Below are positions 8,445-16,041 of a stretch of DNA of 64,000 nt, in pieces. The notes beneath the pieces were generated by a model. It was not told where the DNA came from and did no database searches. It saw only the letters and a list, made by a program, of their open reading frames with translations. Both the position numbers and the translations under genes were made by a program. Position 1 is the stretch's first letter. Each line of letters opens with the position of its first letter. This DNA is from UBA4660 sp034408895 (GTDB lineage Bacteria > Bacteroidota > Bacteroidia > Flavobacteriales_D > Sanyastnellaceae), in contig JAWXCI010000073.1 in the NCBI GenBank assembly GCA_034408895.1, forward strand, positions 1 to 64,000. Reading direction: 5' to 3'.

Positions 8445-9896
8445 TTGCTTTTTTCCCGTACATCCCTGCTTCTGATCAAAACCTATACAGGCCCCTTCAT
8501 CATTTCATTTTTGGTGGCACTGTTTCTTTTCGAGATGCAATTCGTGTGGCTTTACCTGGATGATCTTATGGGAAAAGACCTTGGCTCCCTGGTTATCGGT
8601 CAATTGCTCACTTACCGATCGGCAGGTTTAGTGAGTATGGCTTTACCGCTGGCCGTGCTCATGTCATCCATCATGACCATGGGAACACTTTCGGAGAACA
8701 ATGAACTTACAGCTATGAAATGTGCAGGCGCATCGCTCTTCCGCATTTTGCGACCGCTGATTGTCTTCAGTATTTTGCTCTCCTTTGGCGCTTTCTTCTT
8801 TGCCAATAATGCCTGGCCGGTGGCGAACCTCAAATTTCGGTCGCTACTCAAAAGCATTACCGAGCAAAAGCCAACAATGCTTCTTGAAGACAACGTGTTT
8901 TACAACGGCATAGAAGGCTACTCCATTCGCGCAGGAAAAAATCACATTGAAAGCAGTGAACTGGAGGATGTGCTCATATATGACCATACAGACAAAGCCA
9001 AAGGAAACCGAACTGTTATCCGCGCCCGGCAGGGAAAAATGGAACAGACCACGGATAACCGCTACCTCGTATTGACACTTTCCGATGGCAACACTTACAA
9101 TGAAAACTCAGAAAAGCAGAAAGGAAAAAAGCCACCGCATCTGAGCATGACCAAAGGCAGTTTCGACCGGATGGTGTTGCGGCTGGATATGTCCTCACTT
9201 CTTTTCAAGAACGATAACGAGGACGTTTACAAAAGTTCTTACGAGATGATGACGGTGTCACAATTGAACAGAGCAGTTGACAGTTTGCAGCAGCACCTTG
9301 ATACAGTGCGCACAGGTCTTGCCGAATCAGGACAAAAATTTTTGAAAATTCCTTCATTACAAAAAAGCGATGAAATAAAAACCGGTGTCGATAGTGCTAA
9401 ACAAGTAACATGGTTTTTGGATGAGTTGAGTGCGGCTCAACAAGCTAAAGCGTTTGAAGCCGCCAAGAAAAAAACCAAAAGATCAGGCGATTTGCTCGAA
9501 AACAGGAGCACAGAAGTGGAGCATCTTGAAAAGAGCATCGGGCGTCACAAAATTGAGTGGCACAGAAAATTTTTTATCGCTGTGGCCTGTATTGTTTTAT
9601 TCTTCATTGGAGCACCGCTTGGTGCCATCATCAGGAAGGGAGGATTGGGTTTGCCCACGATGATGGCACTAGGGCTTTTCATCATTTTTCAATTGTGGAC
9701 CATGGCCGGTGAAAAAATGGCAAAATCAGGATTGCTTGAACCATGGATTGGTATGTGGCTAAGCACAGCAGTGTTTCTACCATTGGGTGTTTACCTTACT
9801 TGGAAAGCGGCACAAGACAGAACATTATTCAATACCGATTCATATTTGGCACGATTGAAAAGACGGATGAGGTTGAAGAAGCCGGTTGTGAGTTGA
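8445..9896 (+). CDS. LptF/LptG family LPS export permease
   Basis: An inner-membrane subunit of the LptB2FG transporter that extracts lipopolysaccharide from the inner membrane. The 483-residue protein shows the family pattern: N-terminal YTGPFIISFLVALFLFEMQFVWLYLDDL, further membrane segments within the first 130 residues (including SAGLVSMALPLAVLMSSIMTMG), a long periplasmic domain of about residues 140-370 with Lys/Glu-rich helical stretches, and three C-terminal membrane helices (near 383-400, 405-420 and 440-455). The proposed TTG start places nine residues before the conserved LIKTYTGPF, as in relatives; the next Met would delete the first helix. LptF and LptG cannot be told apart here. 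Confidence 0.88.
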   Translation: MLFSRTSLLLIKTYTGPFIISFLVALFLFEMQFVWLYLDDLMGKDLGSLVIGQLLTYRSAGLVSMALPLAVLMSSIMTMGTLSENNELTAMKCAGASLFRILRPLIVFSILLSFGAFFFANNAWPVANLKFRSLLKSITEQKPTMLLEDNVFYNGIEGYSIRAGKNHIESSELEDVLIYDHTDKAKGNRTVIRARQGKMEQTTDNRYLVLTLSDGNTYNENSEKQKGKKPPHLSMTKGSFDRMVLRLDMSSLLFKNDNEDVYKSSYEMMTVSQLNRAVDSLQQHLDTVRTGLAESGQKFLKIPSLQKSDEIKTGVDSAKQVTWFLDELSAAQQAKAFEAAKKKTKRSGDLLENRSTEVEHLEKSIGRHKIEWHRKFFIAVACIVLFFIGAPLGAIIRKGGLGLPTMMALGLFIIFQLWTMAGEKMAKSGLLEPWIGMWLSTAVFLPLGVYLTWKAAQDRTLFNTDSYLARLKRRMRLKKPVVS

Positions 9897-10003
9897 AACG
9901 AACCATGAGATGTGAGAAACATGATGTGCATATTTCAGAAATCCTGATAATGAATGTCATGTTCGAAGAAAGATCCGATTGTTGAAACCGAAAACAAAAA
10001 AAA

Positions 10004-11209
10004 GTGAAAGTTCTCCAGCTCTGCAATAAACCTCCGCTGCCCGCCCTGGATGGCGGATGCATTGCTATGAACAATGTGACGCGTGGCTTAATTGAAAATC
10101 AAGTAAAGGTGAAGGTAATGTGCATCTTCACGCACAAGCATGGATTTGCTACGGCACAACTGCCAGCAGATTATGTGGAAGCCACAGCAATCGAAGGCGT
10201 GTTTGTAGATACACGCATCAACATGGTGGATGCATTTGCCAATTTCATGACTGCGGACTCTTACAACATTAGCCGGTTTTTTTCCACCGATTTTGATATT
10301 AGTCTTACACGAGTATTGCAAAACAACAAGTTCGATGTGGTGCTGCTGGAAAGTCTTTTCATGACACCCTACATAGCCACCATCAGGCGTTACAGCAGAG
10401 CAAGGGTCGTACTACGTTCTCACAACCTGGAATTTGTGTTGTGGGAAAAGATGGCCAGCGGCACGAAAAATTTTGCACGAAGAGCTTACCTCAATTACCT
10501 CTCACGCAAACTAAAGCAATACGAACTCTCGATACTTAACCAGGTGGACGGCATAGCAGCTATAAGTCGCGAAGACGGCAAACACTTTGAAAAACTTGGG
10601 GTAAAAAAACCCATGACCATTATCCCGTTCGGTGTTTCATCTTCCGACTATGAAAGCAATGAATCAATCGAAAATCCTGAAACAGCATTGTTCCACATAG
10701 GGGCTATGGACTGGGCGCCCAACCTGGAAGGTATCATTTGGCTACTTGAAAAAATATGGCCCGTCATTCATAAAAAACATCCTGCCCTCAAACTTTACCT
10801 CGCAGGCCGTTCAATGCCGGATGATATGATGCGAAGCAATTATCCCAATGTGGTATTTGTGGGCGAAGTGGAGGATGCAAAAGCATTTATGCACAGCAAG
10901 TCCATTATGATTGTTCCCCTGCTAAGTGGCGGTGGCATCCGCGTAAAAATTATTGAAGGCATGGCTTGTGGCAAAGCCATTATTTCAACTTCCATTGGCG
11001 CTGAGGGAATTTCCTGTGAGCATGGACACAACATTTTGATTGCTGATACACCAACACAATGGCTGCACACGGTAGAAGATTTGCTGAAGAACCCTGGCAA
11101 GATGCAAAGCATTGGCCATGCAGCAAAAGAACTTGTAAAGCAACATTACAGCAACACATCCATAGCAGCCAACCTGGTGGAGTTCTTCCGCAAATTGTGC
11201 GAAGTATGA
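10004..11209 (+). CDS. Glycosyltransferase (GT4-like)
   Basis: A 401-residue cytosolic glycosyltransferase of GT-B fold, likely acting on surface polysaccharide or lipid-linked glycans. The N-terminal domain begins MKVLQLCNKPPLPALDGGCIAMNN, with the glycine-rich turn of acceptor-binding domains. The C-terminal domain has HIGAMDWAPNLEGIIWLLE, LYLAGRS, and the donor-binding segment VPLLSGGGIRVKIIEGMACGKAIISTSIGAEGI, including the conserved glutamate of EGMACG. Translation appears to start at GTG 10004. Its stop overlaps the next glycosyltransferase start (ATGA), so the two are coupled. The substrate cannot be read from sequence. Confidence 0.88.
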   Translation: MKVLQLCNKPPLPALDGGCIAMNNVTRGLIENQVKVKVMCIFTHKHGFATAQLPADYVEATAIEGVFVDTRINMVDAFANFMTADSYNISRFFSTDFDISLTRVLQNNKFDVVLLESLFMTPYIATIRRYSRARVVLRSHNLEFVLWEKMASGTKNFARRAYLNYLSRKLKQYELSILNQVDGIAAISREDGKHFEKLGVKKPMTIIPFGVSSSDYESNESIENPETALFHIGAMDWAPNLEGIIWLLEKIWPVIHKKHPALKLYLAGRSMPDDMMRSNYPNVVFVGEVEDAKAFMHSKSIMIVPLLSGGGIRVKIIEGMACGKAIISTSIGAEGISCEHGHNILIADTPTQWLHTVEDLLKNPGKMQSIGHAAKELVKQHYSNTSIAANLVEFFRKLCEV

Positions 11210-12420
11210 AAATTTTTGTCCTTGTATCTCGCGTGCCCTGGCCTCTGGAGAAGGGCGACAAACTGCGCGCATGGCATCACGTAAAACATCTTTCATCCAG
11301 CCATGAAGTTTTTCTCTGTTGCCTTAGCGACTCGGTGCCACATCCAGCCGCCCTTCACGAGCTTCAAAAAATAGCAGCGCACGTTCAGATCATAAAACTT
11401 CATAGGGTACTTATTGGGTGGCGAATAATCCGTGCGCTTTTTTCCGACAAACCATATCAGGTACATTATTTCCTGCAGAACCACGCACTTCGAAAAGTGA
11501 AAAGACTTGTGAATAAATTTTCACCGGATCATATTTATACACAACTGGTGCGCACTGCAGAGTACGTCAAGCATCTCCATCACCTGCCAAAGACCCTCGA
11601 CTATATGGACGCGCTGAGCGCGGGCCAATGGCGGAGATCAGAAAGAACATCGTGGTGGATGAAATTTTTTACCCGAACAGAAGCCCAACGCCTACGGGCT
11701 TATGAAAATCTGATCTTCGATTACTTCGAGCACCACACGATTATTAGCACACAGGACAGGGACCTTATTTATCATCCACAACGAAACAACATCCACATTA
11801 TACCCAACGGGGTTGACAGCACTTATTTTCATGAAATAAAAAGAGAAAAGAAATTCGACATTGTGTTTACCGGCAACATGAGCTATCCGCCCAATATGGA
11901 TTGTGCAAAATTCCTTGCTCTCGAAATACTACCATTGCTGCAAGCCAAAAGAGCCGGAACAACATTGCATATTGCAGGTGCTACACCATCGCGCCACGTA
12001 AAGGAACTTCAGACACCCTATGTTGTTGTAAGCGGCTGGTTGGACGACATTCGTGATGCATATTCTAGTGCTCGTGTTTTTACCGCTCCCATGCAGATAG
12101 GCACAGGTATGCAGAATAAACTGCTGGAAGCCATGAGCATGAATTTGCCTTGTGTCACTACACCAATTGCTGCCAGTGCACTTGGAGCGCTGCATCAAGA
12201 GCATCTGCTTATTGGAAAATCGAAAGAGGAAATTGCGTCTCATATACTCAGTTTACTTGCCGATGAAGAATGGGCTTCAAGTCTTGCACAGCGCGGGCAG
12301 CAGCATGTTCGATCCACATTCGACTGGGCAGAAATCGTGTGCCAACTTGCAACGATAATGATGAATGATTTCTTATGGAGACAGGGAAATAAGGGAAAAA
12401 ATAATATCCTGCTTTATTAG
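11206..12420 (+). CDS. Glycosyltransferase (GT4-like), coupled to the preceding gene
   Basis: A 404-residue GT-B glycosyltransferase. The N-terminus MKIFVLVSRVPWPLEKGDKLRAWHHVKHL resembles the sugar transferases known from exopolysaccharide loci (the Stp1-type group), with the KGDK turn. The C-terminal half has FDIVFTGNMSYPPNMDCAKFLA, LHIAGATPS and the donor-site segment VFTAPMQIGTGMQNKLLEAMSMNLPCVTT, with glutamate in LLEAM. The start overlaps the previous stop by four bases. An in-frame ATG 49 codons earlier lies wholly inside the preceding gene and is rejected. Both products probably add successive sugars to one glycan. No other polysaccharide genes adjoin. Confidence 0.87.
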   Translation: MKIFVLVSRVPWPLEKGDKLRAWHHVKHLSSSHEVFLCCLSDSVPHPAALHELQKIAAHVQIIKLHRVLIGWRIIRALFSDKPYQVHYFLQNHALRKVKRLVNKFSPDHIYTQLVRTAEYVKHLHHLPKTLDYMDALSAGQWRRSERTSWWMKFFTRTEAQRLRAYENLIFDYFEHHTIISTQDRDLIYHPQRNNIHIIPNGVDSTYFHEIKREKKFDIVFTGNMSYPPNMDCAKFLALEILPLLQAKRAGTTLHIAGATPSRHVKELQTPYVVVSGWLDDIRDAYSSARVFTAPMQIGTGMQNKLLEAMSMNLPCVTTPIAASALGALHQEHLLIGKSKEEIASHILSLLADEEWASSLAQRGQQHVRSTFDWAEIVCQLATIMMNDFLWRQGNKGKNNILLY

Positions 12421-12528
12421 CTCGGCCTGACCGTATTCATAATGTGCGCAGAACTTTATCCAGTCATTTTTTTTTGATCCCTACCCTGAACCTCTAACCA
12501 TGTCTCGAAATTCTTTTAGTAAAAAAAA

Positions 12529-12550
12529 ACCACCTCGCGTTCGGGGTGGT
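12529..12550 (-). terminator. Intrinsic terminator, strongest on the minus strand
   Basis: A 9-bp stem (one G-T pair) with a four-base loop. On the minus strand it is followed by a run of nine T from the A-run at 12521-12529. On the plus strand there is no T-run, so it is a poor terminator for the glycosyltransferase transcript. It lies 22 bases beyond the small minus-strand frame at 12573-12683. Confidence 0.7.
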
Positions 12551-12572
12551 CTTTACTAATTAACCAAAACCA

Positions 12573-12683
12573 TTAACTGAATTCTAACTCACTTTCAAAT
12601 AGATTCTTTATCCGTTGCACAAATGACTGTACCACCTTGCAGAATTTCGGGTGAAATATGCAGGCTACATGCAGTCTTCCCAT
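12573..12683 (-). CDS. Candidate small protein or small RNA between two hairpins
   Basis: A 36-codon frame starting MGRLHVACIFHPKFCK and ending LFESELEFS, on the minus strand, bounded upstream by a perfect hairpin (12689-12719) and downstream by a T-run terminator. The product would be basic in the first half and acidic at the end. No ribosome-binding site or -7 element is evident, so it would depend on readthrough from the AT-hook gene. A short noncoding RNA of about 150 bases fits the same boundaries. I do not recognise it. Confidence 0.25.
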   Translation of the reverse strand: MGRLHVACIFHPKFCKVVQSFVQRIKNLFESELEFS

Positions 12684-12688
12684 AATGC

Positions 12689-12719
12689 AACAAGCCCCGG
12701 TTTTTAACCGGGGCTTGTT
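12689..12719. terminator. Perfect 14-bp hairpin downstream of the AT-hook gene
   Basis: The arms at 12689-12702 and 12706-12719 are perfectly complementary around a three-base loop, with a GC-rich core (GCCCCGG). The hairpin sits 31 bases beyond the AT-hook gene's stop on the minus strand. The flanking T-runs are short, but the A-rich and T-rich ends of the stem allow action in either direction. Confidence 0.75.
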
Positions 12720-12749
12720 TATATGTGCTGTTTTCGATATGAAATTACG

Positions 12750-13796
12750 TTACCCTCCGATGGATGGAGATAATTTGGCTACGAATTCATCCTTGAGTTT
12801 TCCACCATCATCCAACCAATCGTTGAGAACTATGAATTTCGAAGACTGGTTAGGCACGGCAACCGATGTGACTTGGTTCGTGTCCTTACGCATCCGGAAA
12901 ATGTGTGCATTAATGTTCTGCGTGGTTTTCTTTTCCTTTTCCAGTGGAATCTTAAATTCCTTCATAGCATCGGAAGCAAAATCCAGATAAGTCAGCGGAA
13001 CCTTTCCGGTGTTTAATTTATTGAGGATCCACTCCGGCCAAATACTCGATGGACCTTTTTTACCTCTTCCTTTTTTCCTGGCCGCTTTTTTTGCTCTGGC
13101 AGGGCGACCTGGTTTATTTTCCGGCATACTTGTATTGGCGGCAGTCTCTGGATTTTTGCGCCAGCCCACAGGGCGTCCAGGTTTTTTCTTATTTCCAACT
13201 TGCACTAAAGCAGTAGCTGCAGCTTTAGCATCAGGATTCTTGCGCCAGCCAAGCGGGCGTCCTCCCTTTCTCTTCGGTGAGCCTGTTGCCGATGCAGAGG
13301 AAGCTGCGGTAGGATTTTTACGCCAACCTAATGGTCGTCCGCCTTTCCTCTTGGGTGCGTCAGATGCAACAGCAGGTGCAGGACTTCCAGCTACCGCATT
13401 CTTGCGCCAACCAGCAGGGCGACCGGGTTTTCTTTTGCCTGTTGATGTAGCAGTGACAACAGCGGCCGCTTTCGTGGCCGAACCAGCCGGGCGTCCGCGT
13501 CTTCTCCTTCTTTTCGTGGCCTTAGCCGCTGGTGCAGCGCCTTCAATTTTATTCCATCCAGGCTGGCGGCCACGTTTTCTTTTTGCTGGAACTGTTGAAT
13601 CGGCACTCACTGATTGAGTTTGACCTAACGCTACGCGTGGGTCAGGTTTACTCCGACCAGGGGTGGCTGGTGTGCCTCCCAGTTGGCGGAGAATGTTTTC
13701 AAAATGATTTAATTTTTCAATAGCCGCAACGTATTCTTTGCGGTAGTATTCGGCCATATAGGCCACTTCTTCAATACTTAAATTAATGCTGGGCAT
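12750..13796 (-). CDS. Seven-AT-hook nucleoid-type DNA-binding protein with C-terminal helical domain
   Basis: A 348-residue, very basic protein in three parts. Residues 1-42 form a helix likely to make a coiled coil (IEEVAYMAEYYRKEYVAAIEKLNHFENILRQL). Residues 70-245 hold seven GRP-type AT hooks, at 76, 101, 125, 153, 179, 208 and 230; four of them share KxGRPxGWRKN units spaced 26-29 residues apart and joined by Ala/Ser/Thr-rich linkers. Residues 250-348 form a compact domain (WPEWILNKLNTGKVPLTYLDFASDAM...) that could be a winged helix. AT hooks bind the minor groove of AT-rich DNA, so a chromatin-like role is plausible. I know no characterised homologue with this layout. It is monocistronic, with its own promoter and hairpin. 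Confidence 0.7.
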   Translation of the reverse strand: MPSINLSIEEVAYMAEYYRKEYVAAIEKLNHFENILRQLGGTPATPGRSKPDPRVALGQTQSVSADSTVPAKRKRGRQPGWNKIEGAAPAAKATKRRRRRGRPAGSATKAAAVVTATSTGKRKPGRPAGWRKNAVAGSPAPAVASDAPKRKGGRPLGWRKNPTAASSASATGSPKRKGGRPLGWRKNPDAKAAATALVQVGNKKKPGRPVGWRKNPETAANTSMPENKPGRPARAKKAARKKGRGKKGPSSIWPEWILNKLNTGKVPLTYLDFASDAMKEFKIPLEKEKKTTQNINAHIFRMRKDTNQVTSVAVPNQSSKFIVLNDWLDDGGKLKDEFVAKLSPSIGG

Positions 13797-13867
13797 AATA
13801 AATTATTTAGGATTAAATAATGAAACAAACACATGTCACTGGATGACCTGTTATTAAAAGTGCGCAG

Positions 13868-13875
13868 CAAATATA
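13868..13875 (-). promoter_or_regulatory. Promoter -7 element for the AT-hook gene
   Basis: On the minus strand this reads TATATTTG, a full TAnnTTTG match, 71 bases before the ATG. The leader is AT-rich. Confidence 0.5.
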
Positions 13876-14116
13876 TTGTTTTATACTTTGAGCCTAATTT
13901 AATTTTATTGAACCAAATTCTTACTTATTTTTAAATGCTTCGTTAAACTTTGTCCCAACAGCCATTAAGGGTGATGCTTTCTGTAGAGCACATTGAGGCT
14001 GTGGAGACTGGCTCATTCATGACTCGCGGAGTCCAGTTTGATCACCACAATCTCAAATGCATTCATTACACCTCATTAGTCCCGCATATTTGCCACTCTT
14101 AAATTTTTGAAATATC
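13876..14116. other. Intergenic region before accD
   Basis: The 320-base gap between the AT-hook gene and accD is AT-rich on its left side. A small hairpin, GACTC-GCG-GAGTC, lies near 14021-14033. I see no gene, RNA or convincing -7 element for accD here. Confidence 0.4.
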
Positions 14117-14962
14117 ATGAGCTGGTTCAAACGCATCAAACAAGGTATCACCACCAAAAGCAAGGAGAAGAAGGAAATACCGGAAGGCCTTTGGTACAAA
14201 TGCCCCGAGTGCAAAAACGTGGTCACTTCAGAGCATCATGCCGAGCACAACTGGGTATGTGAAAAATGCGATTACCACGAGAAAATAGGATCACGGGAAT
14301 ACCTATCAATCCTATTTGATGAAAACAATTACACTGAAATTGCTTCAGGTCTCACCAGTGCCGATCCTCTTGAATTCGTAGATACAAAGTCATATCATTC
14401 GAGGATCAAAACCACTATTAACAAAACAGGATTAACGGATGCCATACGGGTTGCCAATGGCAGGATTGACGGGCACGCTGCTGTTATTGCCTGTATGGAC
14501 TTTGGTTTTATAGGTGGCTCAATGGGCAGTGTAGTAGGCGAAAAATTTGCGGAAGGAGTTAATCATGCCATAGAACAAAAATGCCCCTTTATCTGTATCT
14601 CTAAATCGGGTGGTGCGCGTATGATGGAAGCAGGTTTTTCCCTTATGCAGATGGCCAAAACTTCCGCCAAACTCACGCAACTTGCTGATGCCGGCCTGCC
14701 GTATATTTCTATACTTACTGATCCCACAACCGGTGGCGTAACAGCATCTTACGCCATGCTCGGTGACATTAACATTGCAGAACCCAAAGCACTCATTGGT
14801 TTTGCAGGTCCGCGAGTGGTGAAGGAAACCATCGGGAAAGATTTGCCTAAAGGATTCCAGAGTGCTGAGTTCGTTCTCGAACATGGATTTCTTGACTTCA
14901 TAGTGGAGCGCGGAAAAATGAAGGAAGCAATTGCGTTGTCTTTGAAACTGCTGTCTAATTGA
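14117..14962 (+). CDS. accD: Acetyl-CoA carboxylase carboxyltransferase subunit beta
   Basis: Beta subunit of the carboxyltransferase that moves the carboxyl group from biotin to acetyl-CoA, the committed step of fatty acid synthesis. The 281-residue protein has the N-terminal zinc ribbon with cysteines 29, 32, 48 and 51 (CPEC...CEKC), then the crotonase-like carboxyltransferase fold with DGHAAVIACMDFGFIGGSMGSVVGEKF, SGGARMMEAGFSLMQMAKTSA, TDPTTGGVTASYAMLGDI and GFAGPRVVKETIG. The length is normal. The gene stands alone: accA is not adjacent. Confidence 0.96.
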   Translation: MSWFKRIKQGITTKSKEKKEIPEGLWYKCPECKNVVTSEHHAEHNWVCEKCDYHEKIGSREYLSILFDENNYTEIASGLTSADPLEFVDTKSYHSRIKTTINKTGLTDAIRVANGRIDGHAAVIACMDFGFIGGSMGSVVGEKFAEGVNHAIEQKCPFICISKSGGARMMEAGFSLMQMAKTSAKLTQLADAGLPYISILTDPTTGGVTASYAMLGDINIAEPKALIGFAGPRVVKETIGKDLPKGFQSAEFVLEHGFLDFIVERGKMKEAIALSLKLLSN

Positions 14963-15112
14963 ATTGTGTTGAATTTTAATTCCATGAAATTCAAAAAAAC
15001 AAATTCCTGATCTTCAATTCGGGAGCCGGAGACGCTGCTGCGTCTTAATCAAAGAACGAAAGTTCCAGCCAGCTAACTTCATCGCTAACATTTTTTACCC
15101 AACTAACCGTTT

Positions 15113-15949
15113 ATGCCACCAGGTGTTACCTATGTAGTTTTGTCGGTGCTCTGCTTCGCTGTAGTTAATACTTGTGTAAAGGCAATGCCTGCTGTTCCAG
15201 TTCAGGAATTGATTTTTTTCCGTTCGGTGACAGTGTTTGCAGGCGCATGGTGGTTCATTCGAAAAAACAAAATTACATTTTGGGGCAACAACAAAGTGTG
15301 GCTGGCGACAAGAGGAATAACAGGCGTTGTGGCTTTGATTCTTTTCTATTCAACCCTTAAGAAAATGCCGCTTGCCAGTGCAGGCACCATTCAATACCTC
15401 GCTCCCATCTTCACTGTAATTGCAGCTATTTGGCTCAACAAGCAAAAGCCAAAGGGCATACAATGGTTTTATTTCATTCTTGCATTTGCCGGTGTTGTTT
15501 TAATAAAGGGCTTTGATGAGCGTGTTTCAGTTTTATGGCTCATCATAGGAATTGTAGCTGCTGCCTTTGCGGGTTTATCATACAACGCCACCATTCGCTG
15601 CAAAGGCACCGACCATCCGATGACCATTGTGATGTATCTCCCGCTTATAGCTCTTCCCATTGGTGGTTTGTGGTGTTTGTTTGATTGGGTGAACCCGGCA
15701 CCCATTGAATGGTTGCTACTTTTTGTAATGGGAGTGTTCACCTTATTTGCACAATACCTTATGACACTTGCGCTGCACAGCGATGTGGCCAGCCGCATCA
15801 CACCCTGGAACTATACCGGTGCCATTTTCGCTTTAGCCATAGGCTATTTTGTTTTTGATGAACAGGTGAACATGTTGACACTAGTAGGAATTGTGCTTGT
15901 GGCTACCGGTGTCATACTGAATGCAAGGGTGAAAATGGAATCCTTATAA
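15113..15949 (+). CDS. EamA/DMT family membrane transporter
   Basis: A 278-residue inner-membrane protein of the drug/metabolite transporter superfamily, with about ten hydrophobic segments arranged as two EamA repeats. The first repeat holds VVLSVLCFAVVNTCVKAMPAVPVQELIFFRS and the STLKKMPLASAGTIQYLAPIFTVIAAIWL signature; the second repeats the pattern ending LALHSDVASRITPWNYTGAIFALAIGYFVFDEQVNMLTLVGIVLVATGVIL. Members export metabolites or amino acids, but the substrate is not predictable. A hairpin, AGACGC/GCGTCT, at 15030-15045 lies in the space after accD. The 92 bases after the stop hold no recognisable terminator. Confidence 0.87.
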   Translation: MPPGVTYVVLSVLCFAVVNTCVKAMPAVPVQELIFFRSVTVFAGAWWFIRKNKITFWGNNKVWLATRGITGVVALILFYSTLKKMPLASAGTIQYLAPIFTVIAAIWLNKQKPKGIQWFYFILAFAGVVLIKGFDERVSVLWLIIGIVAAAFAGLSYNATIRCKGTDHPMTIVMYLPLIALPIGGLWCLFDWVNPAPIEWLLLFVMGVFTLFAQYLMTLALHSDVASRITPWNYTGAIFALAIGYFVFDEQVNMLTLVGIVLVATGVILNARVKMESL

Positions 15950-16041
15950 AAAATGTTTAGGTAATTACATTCTATTCCTCAAAAATCGATTCTGTCCCTC
16001 AGTACTGACGGAAGAATCAGCACCACATCATCTTATTAGCA

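Noticed and set aside
8267..8479. 70-codon minus-strand frame upstream of the LptF/LptG gene
   Set aside because: It translates the intergenic repeat and crosses the LptF promoter and start; it shows no protein-family features.
13009..13617. Long plus-strand frame (about 200 codons) opposite the AT-hook gene
   Set aside because: It is the shadow of the repetitive GRPxGWRKN coding on the minus strand, with low-complexity Phe/Leu/Gly composition and no family resemblance.
12750..13796. Tandem CGCCAACC/GGGCG patterns on the plus strand that look like a CRISPR-like repeat array
   Set aside because: The pattern is the codon echo of the AT-hook repeats in the gene on the other strand; unit lengths vary and there are no spacers of constant length.
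13976..14050. Possible tRNA-like hairpins before accD
   Set aside because: No cloverleaf, anticodon arm or CCA end could be assembled; only a small GACTC hairpin is present.
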